Notes: generated from the letters alone by a model not told the origin. 22,367 bases of DNA from Paracoccaceae bacterium (GCA_013214715.1 JABSSB010000131.1:1-22367), one strand, 5' to 3'; positions 1 to 7,780 are shown, counted from the stretch's first letter. Program-made: numbers and translations.

Positions 1-951
1 GGGCAACCCTCAGTACCGATGCACCTCAATTCTGATGGAGCTTATTTCCTTGGCCTCAAGGTGGGGCGTCGCAGCGCCGAACTGGTGCTGATGGACTTCA
101 TGGGCGTGCTGCGAGACCGCGCGCGCGTGACCTATGCCTATCCTACGCCCGATGCCGCGCTGGAGTTTGCCGAACAGAATGTCTCTCGCCTAATCGACAG
201 TTTGCCGCCGGACGCGCGCACCCGCGTGGCCGGCCTGGGCATCGCGATGCCGTTTTTTCTTTGGGATTGGGCGCAGACGCTGCAAGTACCACAAGAGAAA
301 ATGGATGCCTGGCGCCATGTCGACCTGCAAGCTGCGCTGGCCGAACGTGTCGGCGTCCCGGTCTTCCTGCAAAATGATGCCAGCGCTGCCTGCGGGGCAG
401 AGCTTGTTCTGGGCCCCGAAAACGCGCCGCGTGAATTCCTGTATTTCTACATCGGTTTTTTCATCGGCGGCGGGGTGGTTCTGAATGGCGCAATCTATTC
501 CGGGCAGGGCAATTCCGGCGCTTTGGGGCCGATGCCGGTCGCCGACGCCTCGGGACAGATCCGCCCTCTGATTGAGGTGGCAAGCCTTTATACGTTGGAA
601 CGCGCCGTGGTGGCCTCAGGCGCCAGTGCAGGAATGATATGGGACCGCGCGGAGCACTGGAATTTGCCCGAACGCATCCTGTCAGACTGGATCGACACAG
701 CGGCGGTTGGGCTGGCCCATGCGATCGTCTCTTCTTGCAGTCTGATCGATTTTGACCACGTGCGCATTGATGGCTGGATACCCGAGGACGTCAAGGCCCG
801 GCTGATCGCGCAGGTACAGGAGCACCTTGCCCAGCACAGCATGACCGGCCTTACCCGCCCCGATATTGAGGCAGGCAAGATTGGCGCAGATGCGCGTGCC
901 CTGGGTGCGGCCACCCTGCCCTTGTCCGAGAAGTATCTGATCGACTCTTAG
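1..951 (+). CDS. ROK-family transcriptional regulator, 5' end outside window
   Basis: The reading frame is open to the first base of the window, and the residues before the first ATG (GQPSVPM at the edge) look like the linker that follows the N-terminal winged-helix domain of NagC/XylR-type ROK repressors. The gene therefore almost certainly starts upstream, and only the sugar-binding part (about 316 residues) is visible. It shows the ROK fold: a first glycine-rich strand (FLGLKVGRRS), the QNDASAA segment and the FIGGGVVLNG phosphate-loop-like segment. The usual kinase features are missing. The E-x-GH motif reads GALGPMPV, and there is no CxCGxxGCxE zinc motif, so a regulator fits better than a sugar kinase. 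It converges on the fumarylacetoacetate hydrolase-family gene with a 4-base overlap. Its effector may be a sugar of the neighbouring deoxy-sugar acid pathway, but this is inference from position only. Confidence 0.82.
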   Translation, partial: GQPSVPMHLNSDGAYFLGLKVGRRSAELVLMDFMGVLRDRARVTYAYPTPDAALEFAEQNVSRLIDSLPPDARTRVAGLGIAMPFFLWDWAQTLQVPQEKMDAWRHVDLQAALAERVGVPVFLQNDASAACGAELVLGPENAPREFLYFYIGFFIGGGVVLNGAIYSGQGNSGALGPMPVADASGQIRPLIEVASLYTLERAVVASGASAGMIWDRAEHWNLPERILSDWIDTAAVGLAHAIVSSCSLIDFDHVRIDGWIPEDVKARLIAQVQEHLAQHSMTGLTRPDIEAGKIGADARALGAATLPLSEKYLIDS

Positions 952-1793
952 CGGGTTTGGTCTTCGATACAAGTCTGACGCTGCACCCCCAGCCCTTCGA
1001 TACCCAATTCAACCACATCGCCGGCCGTCAAATAGCGCTGCGGTGTCATCCCCATGCCTACCCCCGGCGGCGTCCCGGTCGAGATGATGTCTCCCGGATG
1101 CAGCGTGAAGAACCGGCTGAGATAGCTGATCAGATGGGCCACACCATAAACCATCGTCCTTGTTGACCCGTCCTGCATCCGATCTCCGTTCAAATCGAGC
1201 CACATCGACAGGTCTTGCGGATCCGACACCTCATCCGCCGTAACCAACCAGGGGCCAGTCTGGCCAAAATTGTCACAACCCTTGCCCTTGGACCATTGGC
1301 CCTGCCGCTCCAGCTGGAATTCACGTTCAGAGACATCATTGACCACGCAATAGCCCGCGACATGGGCCATCGCGTCGGCCTCGTCGATATATTTGCCGGG
1401 CGTCCCGATCACCACACCCAGTTCAACCTCCCAATCCGTCTTGACTGATCCGCGCGGGATGATGATGGGATCGTTGGGGCCACAAATGGCCGAGTTTGCC
1501 TTCATGAACAAAACCGGCTCGGACGGCACGGCCATGCCGCTTTCGGCGGCGTGATCGGCATAGTTCAGCCCGATGCACATGAATTTGCTGGTGCCCGCCA
1601 CGCAGGGGCCAAGCCGGGGCTTGCCTTCGACAACAGGCAGTGCCGCGATATCCAGATTTTCAGTCCAAGACATGTCCGACAGAGCCGGTCCAGACAGATC
1701 GCTGATCACGCCGCTCAAATCGCGTATCTGGCCCTCATCATCCAGCAGGCCCGGTTTTTCGGCCCCCTGCGGACCATAGCGGAGGAGTTTCAT
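948..1793 (-). CDS. Fumarylacetoacetate hydrolase-family enzyme, probable 2,4-diketo-3-deoxy-sugar acid hydrolase
   Basis: The 281-residue product has the FAH-family layout: a short N-terminal domain (MKLLRYGPQG...GLLDDEG), then the catalytic domain with the SKFMCIGLNYADHAAE entry segment, the metal-binding WEVELGVVIG strand, the NDVSEREFQ segment and the GDIISTGTPPGVGMG loop. Family members hydrolyse or isomerise beta-diketo acids with a divalent metal. The ATG has an AAGGA ribosome site 8 bases upstream. It lies 18 bases after the dehydrogenase gene, in the same operon. That dehydrogenase resembles 2-keto-3-deoxy-L-fuconate dehydrogenase, so the likely substrate here is 2,4-diketo-3-deoxy-L-fuconate (or the rhamnonate analogue), cleaved to pyruvate and lactate. 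Family assignment is secure. The substrate is inferred from the neighbour, and an isomerase role in aromatic acid breakdown remains possible. Confidence 0.88.
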   Translation of the reverse strand: MKLLRYGPQGAEKPGLLDDEGQIRDLSGVISDLSGPALSDMSWTENLDIAALPVVEGKPRLGPCVAGTSKFMCIGLNYADHAAESGMAVPSEPVLFMKANSAICGPNDPIIIPRGSVKTDWEVELGVVIGTPGKYIDEADAMAHVAGYCVVNDVSEREFQLERQGQWSKGKGCDNFGQTGPWLVTADEVSDPQDLSMWLDLNGDRMQDGSTRTMVYGVAHLISYLSRFFTLHPGDIISTGTPPGVGMGMTPQRYLTAGDVVELGIEGLGVQRQTCIEDQTR

Positions 1794-1811
1794 CTTGTAT
1801 GTCCTTCAAGT

Positions 1812-2540
1812 TCAGATGGACCAGCCACCATCAATGTTCAGCGCCTGTCCAGTTGTGAATGCGGCCTCGTCCGAGGCCAGATAGCAAGCCAGCGCCGCAA
1901 CCTCGTCGGCTTGGCCAATCCGACCCATTTTCTGGCGCGCGTTGAATTCGGCCAAGGCCTTTTCGTAATCGCCTGTCGCGCGCAGTCTTTCATGCAGGGA
2001 CGGTGTGTCGACTGTGCCGGGGCAGATTGCGTTGCAGCGAATGCCCTGGGTCACATGATCTGCGGCCACCGCTTTCGTCAGGCCGATTACGGCAGCTTTG
2101 GTGGTGCCATAAATCATGCGGTTCGGCGCCCCCATCTGCGACGACACGACCGAGGCCATGTTGATAATCGACCCGCCACCGCGCGCAATCATCCCCGGCA
2201 GCGCTGCTCGGATCGTGTCGAACATGGCTTTGACATTCAGGCGGAACGCAAAATCCAACTCATCATGCGTGGCCTCAAGCACGGTGCCCGCATGAACGAC
2301 CCCCGCGCAGTTGAACAATACGTCCACCGTTCCGGCCGCTTGGATCGCCTCATGCACCGCCTTGCTGTCGGTGGCATCCACCTGCTGCACCTCCAGCCCC
2401 GGCACACCGTCCAAGGGCGATACGTCGATGTCTGTTGCAATCACGCGAGCCCCTTCTTGGGCCATACGCTCCACCGTTGCGCGGCCAATGCCCTGCCCAG
2501 CCGCCGTGGCGAAAACCGTTTTGCCCTCTAATCGCGTCAT
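1812..2540 (-). CDS. Short-chain dehydrogenase, probable 2-keto-3-deoxy-L-fuconate dehydrogenase
   Basis: This 242-residue classical SDR has the nucleotide-binding motif TAAGQGIGRA near residues 12-21, an early acidic residue (ATDID) favouring NAD, the NCAG motif, the SVVSS catalytic serine strand, the YGTTK catalytic Tyr/Lys and the NAICPGTVDTPS segment. The pattern TAAGxGIG, FNCAGxVH, YGxTKAAVIGL, RCNAICPGT and FTTGQ with a C-terminal DGGWS closely matches what I know of 2-keto-3-deoxy-L-fuconate dehydrogenases (the Xanthomonas enzyme and the related BDH2/DHRS6 group). That enzyme oxidises the C4 hydroxyl of the keto-deoxy acid with NAD. The start codon overlaps the stop of the VWA gene (ATGA), so translation is probably coupled. 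The FAH-family enzyme downstream would act on its product. The cluster lacks the earlier pathway genes (mutarotase, fuconate dehydratase), which may lie elsewhere. Confidence 0.88.
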   Translation of the reverse strand: MTRLEGKTVFATAAGQGIGRATVERMAQEGARVIATDIDVSPLDGVPGLEVQQVDATDSKAVHEAIQAAGTVDVLFNCAGVVHAGTVLEATHDELDFAFRLNVKAMFDTIRAALPGMIARGGGSIINMASVVSSQMGAPNRMIYGTTKAAVIGLTKAVAADHVTQGIRCNAICPGTVDTPSLHERLRATGDYEKALAEFNARQKMGRIGQADEVAALACYLASDEAAFTTGQALNIDGGWSI

Positions 2541-3784
2541 TTCGCCCCCGCATTTTCCGCCACTATGCCACCTTGATCAGCCAATACCAGCATCTCTCCA
2601 AAATCAGGCTGGACACGCGGCGCAGAGGGCACAGCCCAAACTACAGGGGCCTTTGGCGCTTCAGGCAGGGGCGCATCCAGATCGGTCAGCATCAGGATCA
2701 GCGACGGGTCATACGCCTGCGCCTCTGACAAAACGGCGTCAAAATCGGTGCCGCCACCGCGGCGCAACGGCATGGCGGTCAATCCTGCCTTGCTGTCAAA
2801 GCGGGTGCGGCTGTGAACCTCTGTATCGAAACCCAGCAAATGTGCCTCCGCTCCGCTGCGCCGCATGGCGCCAAGGGCCTCGGCGGCGAAAAGATCCAAA
2901 ACCAGATCCGGGATCGAACTGGACGTATCCAGACCGATCACCAAACGTGGGCGTTTGGTGTCGCGGATCAGGCCGGGCTCAAAAACTGGCTGGGCGGCGC
3001 CGGTCTGACGCGCCAAAGCATCGCGGGCCAACCACTGGCGCGCGGGCCGTGCATGGGACAGATGCGGATGCTGGGCAAGTGCCTTGGCAAGGAGCCGCCG
3101 CAATCGAAGCTCCCAAGGAACCTGAGCGCGGGGCAAATCCCCAAAACGCGCCAGAACCGCGCCAATCCCACTGCCTGCGCCGCGCCCGGTAGCCAGTGCC
3201 TGCGCGACGCGTTCGGCCCAGATCTCGGTCTCGGCTGCCTCTGGATCACTGCCCTCAAGATCAGGGGCAAACCCTTGCTGCAGGGCATAGTCCTGAATGG
3301 CCTTGCCTGACGGGCCGGAACGATCATCAGATGCGGCGACCAATATCTGATAAAGCTGTTCACAATCCCAAGCGGACAGAAGGGTGTCTGGCCGATCTTC
3401 CGGGGCGATCCGGTCTGCCACCTGCGCGGCCCGCACCGCCGGGCGCGGCAGCGCATGCCCGCCTTGCAGCAACGCTTCATTGACCAGCGCATCGCAGGCC
3501 AGATCAAACAGCATTGGCTGGAAACCTGTCCCGAGCCGTTCCTCCGTCGCGGAACGCCGGGCGGAATGGCGCAAAGCCACATGCAGCACATGATGCGCCA
3601 AAAGCCCGGTCTGTTCTGATATTGGCAGAAGCGGGAATTCCGCCCCGATATGGATCACATCGCCCGCTGTGCGTGTGGGGCCGTTACCGTCGCGAAACTG
3701 GCACCAAAGCGCCAGGACACCTATGGCAGGGTCGACCTCGGGCAGGCGCGCCATGGCCGTGCGCACGCGGTTTGAATGGATCAC
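2537..3784 (-). CDS. DUF2201 putative metallopeptidase / VWA domain protein, partner of a MoxR ATPase
   Basis: The 415-residue product starts at a GTG that overlaps the stop of the ATPase gene (GTGA). The N-terminal half (about 10-120) matches the DUF2201 putative metallopeptidase domain, with the helix AHHVLHVALRH at 63-73 where most relatives have HExxH. Here the Glu is His65, so classical zinc-protease catalysis is doubtful. The C-terminal part (about 280-395) is a von Willebrand A domain with an intact MIDAS: D287-x-S289-x-S291, T347 in GGGTDFD and D369 in LTDLDA. In known systems such VWA proteins work with the neighbouring MoxR/RavA-type ATPase as chaperone-like complexes (RavA-ViaA, CbbQ-CbbO, NorQ-NorD). 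No signal peptide or membrane helix is visible, so it should be cytoplasmic. The client is unknown. Confidence 0.85.
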   Translation of the reverse strand: MIHSNRVRTAMARLPEVDPAIGVLALWCQFRDGNGPTRTAGDVIHIGAEFPLLPISEQTGLLAHHVLHVALRHSARRSATEERLGTGFQPMLFDLACDALVNEALLQGGHALPRPAVRAAQVADRIAPEDRPDTLLSAWDCEQLYQILVAASDDRSGPSGKAIQDYALQQGFAPDLEGSDPEAAETEIWAERVAQALATGRGAGSGIGAVLARFGDLPRAQVPWELRLRRLLAKALAQHPHLSHARPARQWLARDALARQTGAAQPVFEPGLIRDTKRPRLVIGLDTSSSIPDLVLDLFAAEALGAMRRSGAEAHLLGFDTEVHSRTRFDSKAGLTAMPLRRGGGTDFDAVLSEAQAYDPSLILMLTDLDAPLPEAPKAPVVWAVPSAPRVQPDFGEMLVLADQGGIVAENAGAK

Positions 3785-4878
3785 ACCACGCCCACCTCCG
3801 CCCGCGCGGCGGCATACTCCTGATACGACCGGGACGTTCGGAACGCGTCTGTCAACCCTTGGTTCAGCGCCTTGCGGATCAGGATTTCAAAGCCAAAACT
3901 GGTCAGATCGGCCAGCGGCAGCCCCGGTGCGTCGGCATTGGACAGATCGGCCATGATGTCGATCGTGTCTGGCATGGTGGCCGCATCCGCCTGCGCGACA
4001 AGGGCGTAAATCAAACCGACCAACCCATTGATGCTGCGCGGGTAAAGAGCGCGGCGCCCGCCTGGCGGCGTGTTCAGGATTTCCTCGAGCGTCACCATCG
4101 CCTCAAGCTCGGCCGCGACGCTCGCGAATTCTGCTGCTGCGGCTGTTCCGACGGTGCCCGCGATCATGGTCTGGCGCAGGCGCTTGTCTTCAACGGCGCC
4201 GACAATATCGCTAACCCGCTCCCAGGCGCGGGGCGTGCAGGCAATGATCTCTCCGCGTCGCAAGGCGATCTCGGTGGTGTCGAGCAGATCGGGTCGCGCT
4301 TTCAGAAACGCCGTGACCAAAGGCGACAAGCTGCGGTCTACGGCATAGCGTTCCAGCCAATCCTTGGCGTCTGCATGAACATGCAGGTGGATCAGCCGGT
4401 CCGACAGGGCCGTGCCCATCTCATAAGCAATGGCGCCATCTTCGACCGCATTGCCCGCCGCCACGATAAAGACCGAGCTCGGCAATTCGTGCCTCCCGAC
4501 CCGGCGTTCCTGAAGCAAACCATAGACCGTCGGCTGCAAATGCGGCGCGGCAGCGGTCAGTTCATCGAGAAAAAGGAGCGAGGGGCGCGCCGGATCATCG
4601 GGCAAATCCTCGGGCCGATACCAGACGGTGCGGCCCGTGTCGTGATCGTAATAAGGCAACCCGCGCAGGTCCTGCGGCTCGATCGTCGTGAGCCGGACAT
4701 CAAAAAGCCGCGCCCCGATCTGCCGCGCCAAATCACTGACAAGCTGGCTTTTGCCCACGCCCGGACGCCCATGCAACATCCATGACGCCGTCAAATTGCC
4801 CGTGACCTGAGCCTGCCAACCGGCCAGCAGAACCTCATGTGCCTCTCCGGCGCTCACGGTCTGGGCATTCACGCTCAT
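3781..4878 (-). CDS. MoxR-type AAA+ ATPase
   Basis: The 365-residue protein carries Walker A at 37-44 (GRPGVGKS), Walker B at 101-107 (LLFLDEL), a sensor 1 Asn at 143 (AAGN) and an arginine finger candidate at R161 (ALSDRL), all in the spacing of the MoxR group of AAA+ ATPases. The segment GLPYYDHDTGRTVWYRPEDLP between the Walker motifs is typical of the subset found beside DUF2201/VWA proteins. It overlaps its upstream neighbour by ATGA and the VWA gene by GTGA, so the two proteins should be made together. The family remodels or activates protein complexes, often inserting metals or cofactors or changing enzyme state. No specific client can be read from the sequence. The adjacent membrane protein, membrane hydrolase and sugar-acid enzymes are candidates by position. 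Confidence 0.9.
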   Translation of the reverse strand: MSVNAQTVSAGEAHEVLLAGWQAQVTGNLTASWMLHGRPGVGKSQLVSDLARQIGARLFDVRLTTIEPQDLRGLPYYDHDTGRTVWYRPEDLPDDPARPSLLFLDELTAAAPHLQPTVYGLLQERRVGRHELPSSVFIVAAGNAVEDGAIAYEMGTALSDRLIHLHVHADAKDWLERYAVDRSLSPLVTAFLKARPDLLDTTEIALRRGEIIACTPRAWERVSDIVGAVEDKRLRQTMIAGTVGTAAAAEFASVAAELEAMVTLEEILNTPPGGRRALYPRSINGLVGLIYALVAQADAATMPDTIDIMADLSNADAPGLPLADLTSFGFEILIRKALNQGLTDAFRTSRSYQEYAAARAEVGVV

Positions 4879-5585
4879 GCCGGTTGGTCCTCTGGCTCGT
4901 TGGTTTGGTGCAGCAGGGCCGTGAGCCTTGCGTGGGCAGAGACGCCGCGTGTTTCGAAACTGACCGATCGCAACGGTGTGTTGTCCCGAAGATTGGCCTT
5001 CAAAAGCTGCGCTTCGGTGAAGTCACTGTCGAACAGGCTGTCTCGGATCAATTTGCGCTCGGATTTGGTCAGCGGAAGCAATCGGGATTTGCCGCGATCC
5101 AGTTGCACGCTCACCACGGTCAAAGGCGGCACGCGCGCCATGTCGGATTGCTCGACCACCAGAAACACTTCGCCGCTGTCAAATCCGCGCGCGGCCGCGA
5201 TTTGAGACAGGATGCGACGTCCGCGAAAGCGCAGCGTGTCCAGGGCGCGCTCGGTGTTATCCTCTGAGCCGATTTGCTCACGCTTGTGCAATGGCACGCG
5301 GAGCACCCGCAATTCGACAAAAGCAATGACAATCAGCATGGCAAGCGGCGCCTGACTGATCGGCAAGGCCTGCGACGGCCAGATGATCGCCGCCGCCCCA
5401 AAGGGCATCAGCACTGCAAGAAAGCGCAATAACTGGTTTTCAAAGATCGCGCGGATCATCACGCCGGACCCCGCTTCACGGCGTGGCAGGATCATCCCGC
5501 GTTCCAGAATTTTCCGTGGCGCGGTTGGAAACTCCAGCAGCCCGGCGTTCCAGACTGTTTCCGGTGACAAGATGATCAGGCTCAT
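4875..5585 (-). CDS. Unknown membrane protein with two predicted helices and a soluble C-terminal domain
   Basis: I do not recognise this 236-residue protein. The chosen start (MSLIILSPETV) overlaps the stop of the hydrolase gene as ATGA, matching the other junctions of this operon. An upstream in-frame start at 5633 would overlap the hydrolase by about 50 bases and is less likely. Residues about 54-70 (FLAVLMPFGAAAIIW) and 78-94 (PLAMLIVIAFVELRVL) look like two membrane helices joined by a tight turn. The C-terminal 140 residues are charged and soluble, with the strands VFLVVEQ and LTVVSVQLDRG and a helical SERKLIRDSLF segment. The stop overlaps the ATPase start. Its position between a membrane hydrolase and a MoxR/VWA pair suggests that it anchors or scaffolds that module, which is inference only. 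Confidence 0.72.
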   Translation of the reverse strand: MSLIILSPETVWNAGLLEFPTAPRKILERGMILPRREAGSGVMIRAIFENQLLRFLAVLMPFGAAAIIWPSQALPISQAPLAMLIVIAFVELRVLRVPLHKREQIGSEDNTERALDTLRFRGRRILSQIAAARGFDSGEVFLVVEQSDMARVPPLTVVSVQLDRGKSRLLPLTKSERKLIRDSLFDSDFTEAQLLKANLRDNTPLRSVSFETRGVSAHARLTALLHQTNEPEDQPA

Positions 5586-7114
5586 GGCAATGCAGCCACG
5601 GCAAATAACGGGGTCGAGGCCGCGAATGCCCAAGCCAGAACCAACCCCTTGCCCAAAGCGACCGAACCTGCGCCCCGCCTCTCTGCGATCCAGCGGGCGA
5701 GCGAGCCATAGACCACAAAAAACAGTACAAGCACGGGCAAGGTCGTAAAGGTCAGCCCCAGCTCACTTGGCGACAACGCCATCGCGCCAGCAAGCCCGGT
5801 CAAAAGGGCCACCCGCGCCAGAAGGCGCCGCCGCCATGACGCGCCCTGCACCAAGATCGTGTCCGCCATCATCGCGGGCACCGTACCCAGCAAAAGACCA
5901 AGCATGACCGGAAACCGCGGGCCAACCGGCAGGAAAGCCGCACCATATCGATCAAGTGCAAGCGCGAAAACACCAAGGCCATAGCCAAGAAATGCAAGCA
6001 GCCCAATGATATCTGGCCGGACCACCGTCACGCCCGCTCGCCACAGGATCAAAAGCTGCACGCCGCCCCATAAGCCGAGGATCGCGGCCAGACTTCCGAA
6101 AGCGGCCTGGCCTGCAATCCCAAAGGTCGGCAGTGCCGCCACCAACAGGACCGCTGGGATTGGCGCGGTGATCGACAGCACAAAAGAGCCCCGCGATAGC
6201 TCCGGAGAGGTGATGCGTCGCTGCGGCAATATGCGGGCCAAAGGCCACCCCAGCGCAACAAGACAAACCAACAAAATGCCTGCGATCCAACCGGTTTGAT
6301 CCAAGCGGGCCTGCAAGCCCTGCCCCGTCACGTCGCGCAGCCAGCGCGTCGTTTCATCAAGCGATGTTCGCGAATATAGAACGCCGACATGCCCAACCCA
6401 AGGCGCCACCGCGGTTCGGCGCACCACATCGCCCTGTGCGATCGTTTGGCCTTCGAGGGCGTCTGGATCAATCAGCCGCACAGCATCCAGCCCAGCGGCC
6501 CGCAAATGCGATTCCGTCGCGCCGCTCAACACCAATAACGCCTGCGGCGATCGCTCGGTCACAGCAGGCGAATACATGGATATCGCGACCACGCCATTGA
6601 CATCCGAACGCGCTTGCGCGGCCCGGATCACAACATCTGTCGCCATTGAATGGCCCACGAATGACACAGGCCCAAGACTGTCAGACCGAAGCATCAGCGC
6701 GTCTGTAACCCGATCAACCACCTGCACCAGCTGCGCGGTCGTGCCATCGATCCGGGTGATATCGGGTGACAGGCGCGCGGTGTTTCGTCCATGGCCCGGC
6801 AGGTCCAGCGACGCGACCGCCATGCCTTGACGGGCAAGCGACACGGCCAGTTGATCCATCATCTGACGCGATCCACCAAACCCATGCGCCATCACGACCA
6901 ATGGCCGTTGAGCCTCCTGCGCCATACGGTAGACGGTCACTGGCGTTTCTGCGATCTCGAGCGTTTCAACCTCAAGCCCCTGAAAGCGGGTTTCAAGCAC
7001 CCAAACGCAGGCCAGACAACTCAGGATAAGCCCAGCCAGCGCGAGCGTGCGCAGCCAGACCAATCCCGGCAGCGGTGCGCGCGTTAATCTTCCTCGGACC
7101 GAACTGTCTGTCAT
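5582..7114 (-). CDS. Membrane-anchored alpha/beta hydrolase with multi-helix C-terminal domain
   Basis: The 510-residue protein begins with a hydrophobic helix (about 19-40), followed by an alpha/beta hydrolase domain: oxyanion-hole HGFGG at 77-81, DLPGHGR at 104-110, nucleophile elbow GHSMA at 154-158 with S156, and a late His in VGHVGVLY (H242) that can complete the triad. From about 273 to the end there are roughly seven further hydrophobic helices. The catalytic domain lies between the first helix and the rest, probably on the periplasmic side. I cannot name the substrate (lipid or ester are the broad options). It is the first gene of the minus-strand chain that continues through the unknown membrane protein, MoxR ATPase and VWA protein. 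Only 54 bases separate it from the DUF427 gene upstream, with no clear ribosome site, so transcription may read through from there. Confidence 0.8.
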   Translation of the reverse strand: MTDSSVRGRLTRAPLPGLVWLRTLALAGLILSCLACVWVLETRFQGLEVETLEIAETPVTVYRMAQEAQRPLVVMAHGFGGSRQMMDQLAVSLARQGMAVASLDLPGHGRNTARLSPDITRIDGTTAQLVQVVDRVTDALMLRSDSLGPVSFVGHSMATDVVIRAAQARSDVNGVVAISMYSPAVTERSPQALLVLSGATESHLRAAGLDAVRLIDPDALEGQTIAQGDVVRRTAVAPWVGHVGVLYSRTSLDETTRWLRDVTGQGLQARLDQTGWIAGILLVCLVALGWPLARILPQRRITSPELSRGSFVLSITAPIPAVLLVAALPTFGIAGQAAFGSLAAILGLWGGVQLLILWRAGVTVVRPDIIGLLAFLGYGLGVFALALDRYGAAFLPVGPRFPVMLGLLLGTVPAMMADTILVQGASWRRRLLARVALLTGLAGAMALSPSELGLTFTTLPVLVLFFVVYGSLARWIAERRGAGSVALGKGLVLAWAFAASTPLFAVAALP

Positions 7115-7168
7115 GAAAAGCAGTTAGCTTGACGGTTCGGGCTGACCAGATCGACCTGTCTGCGCGCG

Positions 7169-7639
7169 TCACCAGTATTCTGTGCCGGGCGCGCCTTTGA
7201 TATGGCCGCGCAGGTTGTCGGTCACCCAACCACCGTAAAAACTACCAGGCTGCGGAATGACCTTGGCTGCGCCAACATAGCACATATCCATCGCACCCGC
7301 GTAAAAGGCAAGAAATCCTGCAATTGGTGTGAACCGACCTGTAGGCTTTGCATAGCTCCAGGCCGCGCGCGGCGCGATTTTGGATCCGATTTCGACATCC
7401 CAATAGACCGCCACGCCCTTCCATTCGCAAAAGGATTGTCCCGGCACAGAGCTCAAATGGGCCAACACATCCATAGGGGGGAAGTAATAGCTGGGCGCAT
7501 GATGCGTTTCCAGCACCCGATATCCTTGGGTGGTTTCGGCCACAACCTGACCACCCAGGATGACCCGTAAGGTTTCTGCGACCGGCTCCAAAGCTGGTGG
7601 CCGAGGATACTCCTGAACATTTTCAATCGGTAGCGGCAT
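7169..7639 (-). CDS. DUF427 domain protein
   Basis: The 156-residue product matches the DUF427 family: RVILGGQVVAET, then YRVLETHHAPSYYFPPMDV, the FCEWKGVAVYWDV core and the AAWSYAKP...FTPIAGFLAFY segment. DUF427 proteins are small cytoplasmic beta-rich proteins of unsettled function, sometimes annotated as nucleotidyltransferases. I chose the ATG at 7639 (MPLPIENVQEY) because AAGGA lies about 9 bases upstream and the family alignment begins just after it. The open frame extends upstream to 7867, but that extension would run into the divergent regulator gene and its operator and has no family similarity. It is divergent from the GbsR/MarR regulator, with 157 bases between the two starts. That regulator's operator could therefore also affect this gene. 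Confidence 0.86.
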   Translation of the reverse strand: MPLPIENVQEYPRPPALEPVAETLRVILGGQVVAETTQGYRVLETHHAPSYYFPPMDVLAHLSSVPGQSFCEWKGVAVYWDVEIGSKIAPRAAWSYAKPTGRFTPIAGFLAFYAGAMDMCYVGAAKVIPQPGSFYGGWVTDNLRGHIKGAPGTEYW

Positions 7640-7731
7640 GTTCCGTCGTCCTTCTTTGCGTCGCGGAAAACTGCGCATTTCGTAATGCACGTTTAAGGCG
7701 AGTGTATGACGCTCCAAAATGTCGCAACCTC

Positions 7732-7759
7732 CTGACACGGGCGGATTCTTGCCTATGTT
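7732..7759 (+). promoter_or_regulatory. Candidate sigma-70 promoter for the regulator-cydAB operon
   Basis: CTGACA at 7732-7737 and TATGTT at 7754-7759 are separated by 16 bases, giving 5 of 6 and 4 of 6 matches to the housekeeping consensus. The predicted start of transcription, near 7766, falls inside the near-palindrome that follows. This argues against the in-frame start codons at 7719 and 7755, which lie upstream of that point. No FNR-type TTGAT-N4-ATCAA site was seen nearby by eye. Confidence 0.45.
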
Positions 7760-7760
7760 A

Positions 7761-7780
7761 ATTTCAGAAATTACTGAAAT
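7761..7780. promoter_or_regulatory. Near-palindromic operator candidate for the GbsR/MarR regulator
   Basis: The 20 bases have 7-base perfect arms (ATTTCAG and CTGAAAT) around a centre AAATTA, so 9 of 10 base pairs are symmetric. The element overlaps the predicted transcription start and ends 16 bases before the regulator start codon. MarR/GbsR-type repressors bind AT-rich dyads of this size, often in their own promoter. Autoregulation of the regulator-cydAB operon is the natural reading. It also lies upstream of the divergent DUF427 gene. Confidence 0.6.

Noticed and set aside
1551..2531. A 326-codon + strand open frame
   Set aside because: It is antisense to the FAH-family and SDR genes, whose products show complete family motifs. 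Its translation is low-complexity His/Arg/Gly-rich and matches no family I know.
3514..4785. A 423-codon + strand open frame
   Set aside because: It lies opposite the MoxR ATPase and VWA genes, with Walker and MIDAS motifs on the minus strand. It is a GC-rich shadow frame.
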